This document shows, piece by piece, positions 1 through 13,867 of a stretch of DNA of 64,000 bases; position 1 is the first letter of the stretch; the number at the start of each line of letters is the position of its first letter. Origin of the DNA: Agroathelia rolfsii. Taxonomy: Eukaryota > Basidiomycota > Agaricomycetes > Amylocorticiales > Amylocorticiaceae. The notes under the pieces were generated by a model. It saw nothing but the letters and a program-made list of their open reading frames with translations, ran no database searches and was not told the DNA's origin. The DNA lies in the NCBI GenBank assembly GCA_018343915.1, contig JABRWF010000004.1, positions 1,550,001 through 1,614,000 of the forward strand, given 5' to 3'. The translations under genes and the position numbers were made by a program.

Positions 1-2919
1 TCGCCCGTGAACATAGGCAGTTTGAGAAACCCAAGCCGACAACACAACGGGCTATGCAGAGTCAGGTTAAAGCATCACTGTGTTTTAGCGAGGGCCTTGA
101 TGCCAGTAATAACGGCCATCGTCTCGACTTGATCGCTTTGATACGTCATCAACTGGCCAGCCTTTGTCCCGAGATAATTAGTCCTAAGAGGAGAAAATAT
201 GTCGCAGCAGTCTAGATGGCGGTGTCCACTGCCACACGCGAGAAACCTTTGCCTATATAACAGCATAAACAAGCCAGGAGAATGGCCGAAGGAAGAAAAT
301 GACCATGAGAATGGTGAACGTGTTCAATCTGACAAACCATATCACATGATTAGGTATAAATTATCGTACTAATATTATGAACCAACCGTGGTGAAAGAAT
401 CGTAAATACACTGAAATACAAGTACAATCCCCGAACTTACGATTATAATCATGATTTTCAAGATACCGGACGTAGCTAGAGCCGCAGTGGAACAGGCTGC
501 ATTGCGTACAATGACTATGCTCAGCATGATCAACCCGCCGCGCAGCATACGCTGATCTCAAGGCCATATGACAATTAATGTTTCAGCCAGAAAGTATCCC
601 GCCACGTCTCGGTAGATTAGGACGTAGGTGACGGGTGTTTTGGAGGAATACCTTGTGCGTTCACGCCACAAGACCAAGTCCCCAACATGGTCGAGGAAGG
701 TGTTCTCCCGACGGACCATCAACGGTACCGTGATGATCACGGCGGATTCGAATGCAATATAATATTGGTTTATTCTGGCAGCTATCGTTGACTCGAGTAT
801 AGCGATGTTGTCAAATTCGGGTGCTTCACAGCAACGAGGTGGAAAATCAATGCATCATCATCAGATGTTGATTGGCTGGCTCCTACAGAATAGTAGCCAG
901 TGATGATGCGAATTATCACCAGACGTGCACTCAACAAGTCAATGAAACATTATGACAATGAATGTTAAGTCCATGCAGTTGCAGAGCCAAATTATCTACA
1001 TGTACGAGTGCCTCAAGTTGGTACCATGTTTCAGGTGGAGACTTGACCATGCCAATGCTTTTCACATGCCCACCCAGGTCCTGTCGTGAGACTATTCTTG
1101 CACCTTGCGCCTTTGAATGAATTGACGAGATGATGAACGATCAGATCGAATCATTGACACTACTGTGCCTGGAGAGCGAGCAAAGGATGACGCGATGACG
1201 ATTGACCAACGCATCCCGTTACGAAGAGCTTTGTAAGCTGGCTCCGAGATACTGATGGCTCGCTCTTATCGGTTTATTGATGGCTCGTAGCACAATCCAA
1301 GAGATAAATAAATGCAAACCGGATACCCTGCGTCGGTCAAAGAATTTACAAGGATCAAATCAAGAACATTCAACATCGTCTAGGCACTAGCGGACGTTGG
1401 ATCTTTCACTCCAAGCCCTGACGTCTGGCATCGTCAGTACTGCCAGTGGCAGACACGCCAATTCATTCTGTACAGAGCTATTAAGAACCTGAGATCAAAC
1501 CTCTGTCAACAAAAATCAAGTATCCACTTACTTCCAGGTCCTGTTGTGCGTGATGATCACGGGCTGTAGTGTCTTCTTCAAACACGGAAGTCTAGTAAGT
1601 GATGCACATGACCTGCAGACACGCTAGGAAAGCATCACCATTACCTTGAGATGAAGATGAACCATAGACAGCGCAACTGCCATTGCAGTTGGGATCAGGA
1701 ATATGATGAAACGCACACACATGCCCCAATCTCAATGATATATTTGCTCATAGCTTCGTTCACTAAGTGGAGGAAATTCTATGTTCCATGCTCAGGCACT
1801 GATAATTACTTGGATGAGGTACATTCATCAGATACCGCATACACACGCATACATAGGCATCACCGGTCAGCATAACATTTGCTATTTGGTAAGGTGTCAT
1901 AAGCAGCAATGCACGCACGCCACTAATCATGATGTGGGATCTGAGGGCGCATATCGAATGACATCCCGCCATGGCTTGCCCTTTGGGAGTATTTGACTGT
2001 AAACATAGGCAATCATTTAGTTTAGCAGAAGGATTACCCTTGTTTCGAAGATATGGAAGTCTGTGTCTCACCTCGCTTCTGGGGGAATTTCAACCGCACC
2101 CGTATTCATGTCAATATTCACTAACCTAGTTATTTCTACGGCCGGGCGGTTTCGACAGCTAAAAGGAGCCCGAGTGAGCCTTTATTCAACCTCAGAAATG
2201 GCTGTATTTCTCATGTAACATTCTGAAAATCCGTGGTATAGGATAGCAATGGAGCCCTTTGGTGTTGAACTCGCATTCATGCTGCACTATCTCCACAAGG
2301 CGGCATGGATCAGAGGGCGGGTGTTTTGCTCTAGATTTATCGTCTGTCATGGTGACTTGAGACTCTACGAATAGCTGGCGGGTGAGTAAGACCGAATGCA
2401 AAGCGTTGACAAAAAGCCGCTCAGCACGGCGCTGCACATTCTTTCTCGGGACTGGATTACATAAGTGCTCAACCAACTTTAAAGTGCCTGGCGCTTACAA
2501 CCGTCTAAACATATGACTCGGAGGTATCACCGATATCACTCGCGTCACCATACCACTGCCAGCACTGACTTTATATCGATATCCAGATCCTAGCATTGGA
2601 CAGCTGGAGCAGCGCAAACTTCTTAGCAATCATCCGAAGCATCCCTAAGGTGAAAATAGGCTATACATCGATTATAAGAATACATACGGGCTCGTTGAGG
2701 CCCTAACAACATGATAATCCGTAAGTGAAACTAGCAACATCCTACACTGCCACGTTTGCCCACGCTCGACGTGGGCCCCAGCCAAAGAGCGTTGAAACCC
2801 TTCATAATGTTAATAAATCATCCATGTTGAAGACGTCGCGCTCTGTTGAACGGTATAGATAGGAATATGGAGAAGGCGCGTTGAGCACCAACCAAGTGTG
2901 GAGAGGCAGCATTGCCTAC
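1..2919. other. Gene-poor stretch, no feature recognised
   Basis: I see no open frame with recognisable protein features on either strand; all open frames here are under about 105 codons and look like chance frames. I also found no terminal repeats, LTRs or simple repeats of note. The stretch may be old degraded repeat DNA or a long intergenic region beyond the 3' end of the adenosylhomocysteinase gene. The next supported feature is the stop codon of that gene at 2920-2922. Confidence 0.5.
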
Positions 2920-4757
<1,838 letters not shown>

Positions 4758-5218
4758 TTTGACTGTCGGATGAGAGGAGACGGGGTCGTGATTGGGGAGG
4801 GGAGGGAAGGGAAGGGATGAGAGAAAAATCGTTCGAGCTGCAAGGTATATGGCCCTGCTGCTGGTCACGTGTGTCTTGTGGAATGCAGGCCCAATTACAT
4901 ACGCTACTCAAACACATTGCAGTCTCAGATCATTCTACGATTATCATCATGGCACGGAAGTCACTCGTGTTCTGATCAAACACGATAACCGTGTTTTGGG
5001 TCGAGGGAGCAAGTTTTGCCGTTCGAATAAACAAAATACAAGGCATATAGACGAATACATGAGAATAATGTATAGTCCAGTACACGAGTTGAACAGTACA
5101 AAAAAACAAAAACAAAAACGGCCAAACCATAATAAATGGGAGAGCATGTAAAAGAGTAAACAATAGCATAAGTTATACAAAGCAGGACAAATCCGATGCA
5201 CTATCTACCCCACCCACC
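4758..5218. promoter_or_regulatory. SAH1 upstream region and 3' flank of the RBR gene
   Basis: This 461-bp gap holds the promoter and leader of the adenosylhomocysteinase gene, read on the minus strand, and the 3' flank of the RBR ligase gene. On the minus strand the roughly 50 nt before the ATG are C/T-rich (about 4772-4822), a common core-promoter feature in fungi without a TATA box. A CACGTG palindrome sits at 4866-4871, about 110 bp before the start codon. No gene is supported here. Confidence 0.5.
4866..4871. promoter_or_regulatory. CACGTG box upstream of SAH1
   Basis: Palindromic E-box about 110 bp upstream of the adenosylhomocysteinase ATG. In yeasts Cbf1-type bHLH factors bind this hexamer at sulphur amino-acid and methyl-cycle genes, so a link is plausible, but a single hexamer is weak evidence. 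Confidence 0.35.
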
Positions 5219-8200
5219 CTACAGCCCAATACCACCGTGTGCTATCCTCATATGCTCATAGATACCCTGTCCCTTCTCGAACGTCCTCAGACACACCCAG
5301 CAGATATGGGTCTCGCACCGTGCGCACGTCATATGGTTACACCCCTCTGTTCTTTCGATCGGAGCCTTGCATCCGGGGCAAGGCTTCACGTCGTGCGTCG
5401 CCGTCCACTCGCGGAACAACCTGTCTCCCTGGCTGTCGCGTTCTGCACATGTCATGCCATCGTGAGCAAAGATGTGACAATGCGGGCAGATCCGCGCCAA
5501 GCAAGATGGACACTGGATAACAGCCTGTTTGGACATCTGGCGCACGCCGCGGTAGAACTGAGGACAGTCCGGGCTTGGGCAGTAGAAGAATTCATTCGGG
5601 CGTGTGTTGACGTAAGCCATGAGTGCGGCCGTGGCGAGAGCCTCATAATCACCTGCATCAAGGATGTCCCGTGCGGTATAGAGAGGGATACGTTGTGAAC
5701 ATGAAGCGTCATTACCTAGACAAGTCAAAGGGAACATCCGATTGTCCTTGGCAGAGTTGAGGTAGTCCACGAGACACGATCGGCACCAAGAATGGCTGCA
5801 GTCAAGTACAATAGGCTCGGTGGGTTCATCGAAGCAGACAGGACAGACGCAAGACTTTCGTTGTTGAGAAGGGCTACTGACTGAGAACTGTTCTTGTACT
5901 TGAGAAACGAGGAACTTGGCCTGTTGGAAGGTAGCATCGTCGCCTCGGATGTATAGTCTCTTGGTATCAAGCAGCATCCAGACGTTTTCGCAGCCGAGGG
6001 TCCGCTGTAGTTCCGCAAACTTGGCTCTCATAAAAGCTGCGAACAAGGGGCCAGGAAGCTCTAACGAGCGAATTCGTTTGGCATGGAGAATATCATATCG
6101 TCGGATGATGGCTTCACGCGCCTTGGTTCGCACATATGCATGGCCAAACAAAGTGATGGTCTTCCGTCCAGGATTGCTTTGGATTTCCAGGCCAGGATAA
6201 TCGCGCTGCAGACCAAATAAGAATTGCTGGCCGTGCGGATACTTGAAAAAAGCATCCCAAATCGGTTTTCCATCTCGAGTGACATCCTCCCCACGCAACA
6301 TACGTTCGAAGTCGGTCTTGGGACGTGAAAGCTCGGCGCCTTTCTCGGAGGCGATTTTCACGCTAACGGTAGGATTTCGCTCATCAGGATGCTTATGAAC
6401 AATGACACTGACACCATCCCTGGCGTACGTATCACGTAGCACATCGACATCACGTGAGAGTCGATGGAAAACAAATGCAGGCATCTTGTACGATAATTCG
6501 CATACGTGTCGCACAGATAGCTTACCATCGCCTAGGAAAGCAAAGCTTCGTCCATTGCGCAGACATGCTTTCTTGGCGGCAGTGGGAGAGGCATACTCTA
6601 CCCAGGCTACGCAGCGTCCGTGAACCGGCGGTGCAGGGTTATTGAAACGAATCACTTCACCCGCGCTTGTCATGATGCGACGAACGCTGGCAGTTGCTCG
6701 ATCGAGGGACGTGTAGTTTGGTCGTTGAAGGATAAGATCGACGCGAGGAGCGTATTGCTCGAGCATCTCGAGGGTGCACTGAGGTGGAAGATTCTCAAAA
6801 ATCACATTGTGACGTCCCACACAAGGGCTCCCATGCCATAAGGAGGCTTTAACTTGGTATCCGTTCATCTCAGAACCGTTGACAATGCGCACAACATCCT
6901 GCGCCTTTTGCAGAGTCTCATAACCCGCATAGCCAACCCGGGCGGGGGCATTCCAGACGACTTGAACAGTCGAGTCGCGAAGCATGCCATTGCCACCACC
7001 TGTGTTGTTGATGGCAAGGCGCGCTGAGATAGTGCAACCAAAGAAATCCAGGCCAGTCAAAAGTATGGCTGCTTTTAATGCTTGTGTAGGCTTCGCGAAG
7101 CGAACCTTGATTGTAACGGGATTATTGTCCACAGGAGGATAGACAGGTCGCTGGACTTCTTCCACCGTGCCAAAGGGTTTTAGGAACTCGATGACGGCAG
7201 TATCCTTGACAAGGCCTGGGACGTCGTCAAGGAACACCCATCGAGATTCGAAGGCCGTTGTCACATCGACGACATCGAATCCGGGACCATAGTGAACCTT
7301 GACGTGGTCCAGCAATGTGAGAGTCAGGTGTGGACCACGAGGAACAATGGAAGTAGACGTCGACGTGGCTGTAGGAGTATTTTCCGACTTTGATGATGAT
7401 TTGTCGGATGAAGATGTACCAGGCTAGATGAACGCGTTGCTAAGTTCATGTAGAAACCTTGATCATCAAAGTGAGATCTACTCACTATGCGAGGGACATC
7501 AGAAGCGGACGTCGACGCGACTGTGGTAAACTTTTCCAACAACATGGTAGACGAAGATGTACCAGGCTACGGACGAACAGATCAATGAGTTTATATGGAA
7601 ATTTGAACTAAAAATGACGTTGGCTAACAATGTTTTCCTTTCGCGGTGGCCCGAGGCCTGGCGGAGCGGCAGGCGAATCGAAAGGTTTCTTGTCTGAATG
7701 GCCTACTGGAGCGGGAGTAGCTCGACCAGAATCCATCGATAGCCTACAGTCTACTTGTTCGTGAGAGCATTTTCCTTTACGTTTACACCCTCGTCTGTTA
7801 CAGATACTCGACTGTGCCGAGTGATGGGTGGTCACGGATTTCACGACTGCTCCAGACAGATTGGAAACAGTGGTGGAAGACGATGCAGTCTAAAATAATA
7901 TGCTCAGAAATAAGACTAAATGAAGGTAGAGCACGGCTCGTACAACAAGAGAAGAATCTGTGAGATCACTACCTCCATCTGAGGACGAAGATGAGCAATC
8001 CCATCCAGAAATATCAACTACCCCAGCCCAAGTTGTAATCTGGTCCACAGGTAGACTAGATTTGCCAACTGTACTCTCGGACTTATTAACAGCCTTACGT
8101 GAAGGGTCGCCGCCGTTGTTTGTAGAATTTGCAACCTGTACGCTCTGATATATGAACAAGGCCAATTCGACCACGATTGAGACAGCAACTCACCTGTGAT

Positions 8201-10373
8201 CCATGCGGAAGGCTTTCCGAATCCTCACTCTGACCGGATTTAGTGTGCACAGGTTTCTAAATCTAATGAACATAAAATCCTAAATAAACTTGAGTTTAGG
8301 TACATACCTCAGCCGATTGCATATGGTTTAAATGGGAAGATTGGTCTTCAATCTGTTCAATCTGGGGCACCACGGTTATCTGCGCCCATTAGTCTTTGTT
8401 TCGACCCATGCGTTAATCGCACTCTACCTCAGGAGAAGGGGGATGTAACCAAATGCAACGACTACGAGGCACGCGACACGTCCCTCTCAGAAAGCTCTTG
8501 CATAATCCGTTTGTCCACGCGTTAGGCACATGCGGTAACCCACAACGATCGGGACTGAGGCACTTTCCGAGTACTGCAAGACTACAAAAACTCTTCATGT
8601 TCAATGTGACTGCCATGACAGAGGGATGTTTCAATCGACACTCCGAGACAGGTGGGTGATGGTAACGACATGATGAGCCCTTGTTACAATGCCCGTCAAG
8701 ATAACGACGGCAGACTTCCTTTAATTTGTCGTTACTATTTGAATCACCCGTACTTGTGGATTCTGGGCTACTCTCAGAGACGGGATCCTTTGAAGCGAGA
8801 AGAGGTAGGTTGGGCTCCGTAGTCTGAACTTCGGGCATTTGGCTGGAATCTTTCTCAGCTGCGGGGGTCAAAGCTACCAGCTGAATTCCAGGCACAGTGG
8901 GTGTTTGAGCGGGATGAGTCTCGTAAGTCATTGAGGAGGTCATGACACCTTCATGGGAAGGTAGGCAGCTTGGCTTGACTGGAGAAGGACCAACCGTTGC
9001 TTTGGTCGCAAGAGCGTGCTGCCAAGCCGTTAAATTTTGCATCCACATGGGGCCAAGGTAGCGTGACTTACATTACTGGGCTTGGAAGCAGGTGGGACGA
9101 CAGGGACTGTAAGCACTGGTGTATAAGAGCTGAGCTGCTCTTTCTCTTTCTCTGTCTTGCTATCGATGCTTGGAGCTAGTGTCTTGATTTCGTTCACACG
9201 AAGTGGCGTATTCACCTGCAAAATTAGTTGTTAAATCACATAGATATATCATTATAGCATACCTTTTGGATAGGTGGATGAAGGCGGGAACAGCGCCGAT
9301 TATTACAGAAACCGCAAAGATAATTTCGGCAGATACGTTTGGTAATTTCAGGAGCTGGATGAGCTCTTTGGCATGATGAGTCATTACACTGCTCCATGAC
9401 AAATGCGTGGCAGAGGTCATTGTAATTGGGTATCAAAGATCCAACCTGAAGTAAAATATTGCTTAAAATTCGGAATTACAAAAAGTAGGACCAAAACTCA
9501 CCTGGGTTGCTCGAGTTTGTGAAGGAGGAGTGCATTCAGTTTTAAGTGGTATGGATGGAGGAGCCAGGAAAGACGTTATAGGGCCGTCACCTAGAGTAGA
9601 TTGCGGAGTTAGTTATACTTCTTAGCAAGTCACTTCAGCTATACCTGAATTTGGGGGAAGGTTCTGGCTAGTTAAAGGAAGCACATGACGAAGGAGGTCC
9701 TAAACACCCCTTCAGTATTATCATGAGAGGGAGAGACTATGATCACATACGTCTAAACTTTTAACACCATGTAATAGACGACAATCTTTGTTTTGACAAC
9801 GAGGTTTTCCCAAAGAATTGGCACATATCTTGGAAGTGACAATCGGCGAAGGGTGCAATCGGGAGCAGGTACTGCTCTTGCAGAAACCTTTGACGAAATT
9901 GAAGCATAATTCCTTGGCTTGCCTGTTTTCATCCGCCTGTAGATAATGAACATTCTTAGATTACATAGACAAGAAGGAATGAGGCTACATACCTTAGCAG
10001 GCATGCCAGTATAAGCTGCAGGGCCCAGAGGTGCCGACAGTGCAGCACTGGTAACACCCCCGGCCAAGGTGGATTGGACTTGACCATCATCGTTCTGTGG
10101 TCTGAGAGACGGCGTTTGGCTAGATGTCGCCACAGAATAAGCAGGTACGGGCGCAGGACAATTTCCGGGTGTGTTGAGTCGACTGAACAGACGATCTAGG
10201 TTCTGTAGTGCTTGTTTAATTTCAATGGACCTATCGTCACTTGGTGGCGGCATGGATTGGAATACTGCCGAAGGCGGATGAATGTAGCGCTGACTCGGAG
10301 TATATAGTACGCTCAAGCTTGGGTTTGCAACAGGTCCTCTGTCGGTTCCTTGTTGATGTACGAATGGTTTCAT
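5219..10373 (-). CDS. Multi-CCCH zinc finger / RRM-like / RBR E3 ubiquitin ligase, multi-exon
   Basis: Predicted RING-between-RING E3 ligase with RNA-binding modules. The long 3' exon (5219 to about 7423) ends with RING1 (CPVCFDEPTEPIVLDCSHSW), an IBR (CPSPDCPQFY..CPSC..CPHC) and RING2 (CPGCKAPIERTEGCNHMTC..CWVC). The RING2 cysteine expected to carry the ubiquitin thioester is the Cys of GCNHM, codon 5339-5341. Upstream in the same exon are RRM-like segments with WVFLDDVPGLVKD and VRFAKPTQALKAAILL. The 5' exons encode seven CCCH fingers of spacing C-x7/8-C-x4/6-C-x3-H: two near 9780-9930, two near 9290-9420 and three near 8430-8735. A partial cysteine-rich piece lies near 7790. Ser/Thr-rich linkers join them, and two small exons (7486-7566 and the start of the 3' exon) look duplicated. 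I treat it as one gene because all pieces are open, on one strand and separated by short introns with no intervening start or stop. A split into two genes is possible. The start ATG is at 10373. Confidence 0.8.
7315..7566 (-). repeat. Duplicated small exon inside the RBR gene
   Basis: Two exon starts, at 7566 and 7423, both begin with CCTGGTACATCTTC and both later contain the stretch GTCGACGTC(T/C) followed by a CCTCG. They encode related Ser/Thr-rich linkers beginning PGTSSS. The intervening intron runs about 7424-7485 with a GTGAGT donor. This looks like a local exon duplication that lengthened the linker between the zinc fingers and the RRM-like part. Confidence 0.6.
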
Positions 10374-10620
10374 GTATCGTTGATCTGACTATTAGGTGAT
10401 TCCAGGCAATCCAAGCTCATAGCAGGGTGGGGAGGGAAGATGGAGCAGCTGCAGGCCGATGATTGCGCATTCCAACCGTGGAAGAGTCGACGGGAAGCAA
10501 TGTAATCCAATATCACGTGATTGTCGGAAACTGAAGCGGACTTGGATTAGGCCAATCAACGGCGGCGCTTGCCCTTGTTCGCTTTGTGCTTAGTTTCTGC
10601 AGCGCCCATCGCCGTCGTTC
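10374..10620. promoter_or_regulatory. Divergent promoter between the RBR and KAR5-like genes
   Basis: A 247-bp gap between the two outward-facing start codons. It contains a symmetrical ATCACGTGAT palindrome (CACGTG at 10514-10519) roughly midway. No TATA box is obvious. The two genes probably share regulatory sites. Confidence 0.6.
10514..10519. promoter_or_regulatory. CACGTG box in a divergent promoter
   Basis: E-box palindrome with symmetrical flanks (ATCACGTGAT), about 145 bp upstream of the RBR start and 102 bp upstream of the KAR5-like start. A bHLH factor is the likely class of binder. Confidence 0.4.
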
Positions 10621-12994
10621 ATGATGATCATCACGCGATTGTTGCTGGTTGTAATTGGCATTGCCCCAGTCCATCCAGTCGTTTCATTCAGTTGGCCCAG
10701 CATCCTCAGAGAGCAATCTGCTCCCTCCCTTGAGATGGACCTTAGTTCCGTGCCCCAGCCTCAGCCTAATGCGGCAGAACTAGGCCTAACGCCGTCACAG
10801 ATGGCTTCTGTGTTTCTACACAACAGTGAGATATCAATATACAACAATTCTGCTCTGATGAAGTGCCATCCTGAGCCACGACTGGGAAGGTGAACTGGAA
10901 GTCTATGCCTCTCGCTCAGATTGTTTCGCCGATGCCGTCAAGTATATGCGTACCAATTGCGAGAAGTACGCGTTATCAGAATCTGAGCGCATCCAAAGTA
11001 TGTCTATGATCTAAACCAGCCAGTTGTTTCATGCTGTTTTATCAATCATCTCAGCTGCTATTGCCTGGACCTTATGCGAGCTGGCCACGGCTAAGGCCAA
11101 ACCCCCTCAAGAATGTGCGAGCTTTCGCTATGGTAGCGATGTTACAAAAAGATCACATGTTCAGCAAGCCTCGTGTGTCGAGTAAGGATTCAAATTGACA
11201 GGAGAAGCCAAAACACTGCTCAAGTAGCGCATATAGGGCACTTCATCGGAGTACTCAGCATTGGTCGAGGTGAAAAGAGCGTGCAGTCGTTTAGGCTCTA
11301 CTATATTGACTCTATCAAATCACAGCTACTCCGGCTATTTACGTCAAGCCCGTATGAATTTCACTCGGTCATCTCCAGATAAGTCTAACTGAACATTTAG
11401 CGGAACTTTGCCATGCGTATCGAGCTCAAAACAATATTGGTTCGGCTTCATGTTGTAGTCCATTTGAACTTTACTGAACTACAAACCAGATAGTGTTGTT
11501 TCTCTATATCGTGACATTGGTGCAGAAAAGGTGGCCTTGCTGAAGATGCTCCAGGAGCGAGAGGTGAAGGCGAAGGTTGGATGATATTAGTCCTTAGTAT
11601 GAGCAACGCATAAGGACATGTGATTAGTATCAGCAGGATGATTTGTCAAGATACTTTCACTCGATGCAAATAATGTTGGAGATGGAACTTGGAGCGGTAA
11701 TATTCCAATCTTATCTCTAGTCAACCATTGGAAGATTTTGACTTTTCGACAGGCCATTTCCCGCCTGGTTGACACTCAAGTGACGCAGATTGACTTCATC
11801 CAACAGGTTCGTAACCAGATATGGCGCCCGATGACTATTTAATTGTTATAGTAGACATTTGCTATACGGGATGACTTGTTCAGCGAGGTAAGATTTCAAG
11901 ATGTTTTTACGTCACGAAGAAAAGGGTTATCGACATATATAGCACGAGCACAGACTTAATTCCATAGTGACGTTGCTTCACAAAGAACTAAACCAGGAGC
12001 TAAAGGACTCACTTGGGCTACATTTTTCCGAGGTCGCAGTTGCGATGGTTAGTTTGCCGGTTAATATTGCAATGGGCGGTTCAATCATATCATTAGGAAC
12101 GAACTATCGCTCAATGGGATTATCTTTTCGAAAGATTCATCTATGTAGAAGGCGTAGGCTCTTTCTTCTCAAAACCGTATAGTTGCCCAGGCTCAAACTC
12201 AAATATCATATTTAGTCTCTCCAGACTCTTGGATCGACTGTAGTGCATTCAACCTTGAGGATTCAGGAATCAGCCAATATGAGCCAGCAGATTCTAGGCG
12301 CCTTCTCTCGAATCCAAAAAGATGCGGACCAGATCTCCGAAGACTATCAACGACGAGCTCACTGGCGGCCTGGGCTTGGTGACTTTCTCTCCTGGGTATT
12401 TGACAGCCGGAGTCAAATAAGAGATGCTCGTGCTTCTTCTCCCACTATTAATCCATGGCAGCAGCCATTCATAACATTATCATCAGCTTTTACACTGTTA
12501 TCCCGAATGATTCTGCTTGTGGCTTGTCTTCCATTCGTTAGGCTCATTCTGAAGCTTATGTATATTATCAATCTGGTGGGTGAAGACTTACATGGATGCC
12601 CAATCTAGCGTTACAATTTTTCGCAGAAGACTCTCTCAAACCTGACGTATCTTATTCGTTACCTGGGCCTCTTCATCTTTTTCTTGAGAAGCAAGATCAG
12701 GCAACAGGATCCTCCCTTGTTATTAGCTCACGACACTCCTCTAACAGGGTAAGACTGGCTAGCATCTTTATATGTGTTCTGTTTTATTTGCGTTACTAGT
12801 CTGTCTCTTCACCTAGTCTCTCTCATAATAAATATACACCACATGAAACGCTTCAGTATACAACCCAGCCGTCACACCCAGCCCTCAGCCTCAATCAAGT
12901 ACCACCAATTCATCATCCTGTCAAATCTCATCCAGGGAAAACTCGAGCGCGCATCGCTCGCACGACCATCGCCAGTCTCAAGTCTGCAACCTAA
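10621..12994 (+). CDS. KAR5: Kar5/Tht1-type nuclear fusion (karyogamy) protein, multi-exon
   Basis: Probable ER/nuclear-envelope membrane protein needed for nuclear membrane fusion after mating. The first ATG gives a hydrophobic signal-like N-terminus (MMIITRLLLVVIGIAP). The next exons encode a conserved cysteine region: WEGELEVYASRSDCFADAV, then TNCEKYALSESERIQ, then AIAWTLCELATAKAKPP, and a short LAELCHAYRA exon, in the order and spacing of the Tht1/Kar5 family. A helical middle part follows (SVVSLYRDIGAEKVALLKML; LLHKELNQELKDSLG). Near the C-terminus are hydrophobic segments (about 12480-12580 and LIRYLGLFIFFLR near 12655), as expected for the membrane anchor. The last exon ends SLKSAT at 12992-12994, after an intron near 12750-12830. 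The first exon-intron junction near 10810-10865 is unresolved. Confidence 0.82.
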
Positions 12995-13867
12995 AGGAAT
13001 TCGCGTGTGGCGTATCTCGGATACCTTATTTTAGCACAGCATTCGATTTCGTTTCGCCTTTCACTGGCAATACGCCCCTTGGCATCATTGATATTTCAAA
13101 TGTATCTTCATGACTTTTCTTTTCACTTGGCCTTTTCTCTGGACTTTTTTTGGCGCATGATTCATTCAGATTCGGAACATTGCATGATAACATTCTTCGT
13201 TCAATTTTTTTTTTTTACTTGACAAAAAAGTAGATCACATTTTACACGCCCATCCTGTAATTGAAATGCCGAAAATCGACCTTCGTCGTCTTGACTCTTG
13301 ACTTGGCATGTTCGAGGCGTCCAGTATGCATCCCTATGTTATGCTTAGCTATAGAGGTCCTCTCACATGAACACCGCAAACACTGACTGAGGAGTTTCAT
13401 ACTACTCAGCTTAACAGCAAAGTATAGCATCCAGATTCAACCAGAAAGAAAACAAAACAAAACACTAATCGATGGAACAACGCCCGTCTACTACTATTAC
13501 TGAACAAGAAAAGCACAATATAGTGCACTACAATCTCAAACAACAATGCGTTAAGATAGAAGGAAGAGGGAATGCCTGTATCAAAGTGTGAATTTTATAG
13601 ACGGCCGACACCTCCACGTCCAAAGGAGAGAACGAGAGATGTAAATAACAGCTACCACCAGGTTAAAAAAAAAAAGGTCCTAAGTTAATGCGTGTGTTTG
13701 CATAATAAGGTCGTATGTATAGATATATCGGAAGGCGAGGGAAAATGCTAAGGAAAGAGAAGAGGGATGATCATGACTCCATAAATGCAAAATGATACGA
13801 AATTAACGAAAAGAGGATAAAGACAGGATGTATACCCATCCTTTTCATCATAGTCATCATCATCACA
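12995..13867. other. Convergent intergenic region
   Basis: About 870 bp between the 3' ends of the KAR5-like gene (+) and the DUF4048-like gene (-). It is A/T-rich with T runs (near 13205-13217) and an A run (near 13665-13676), consistent with 3' UTRs and terminators on both strands. No coding exon is supported. Confidence 0.5.
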
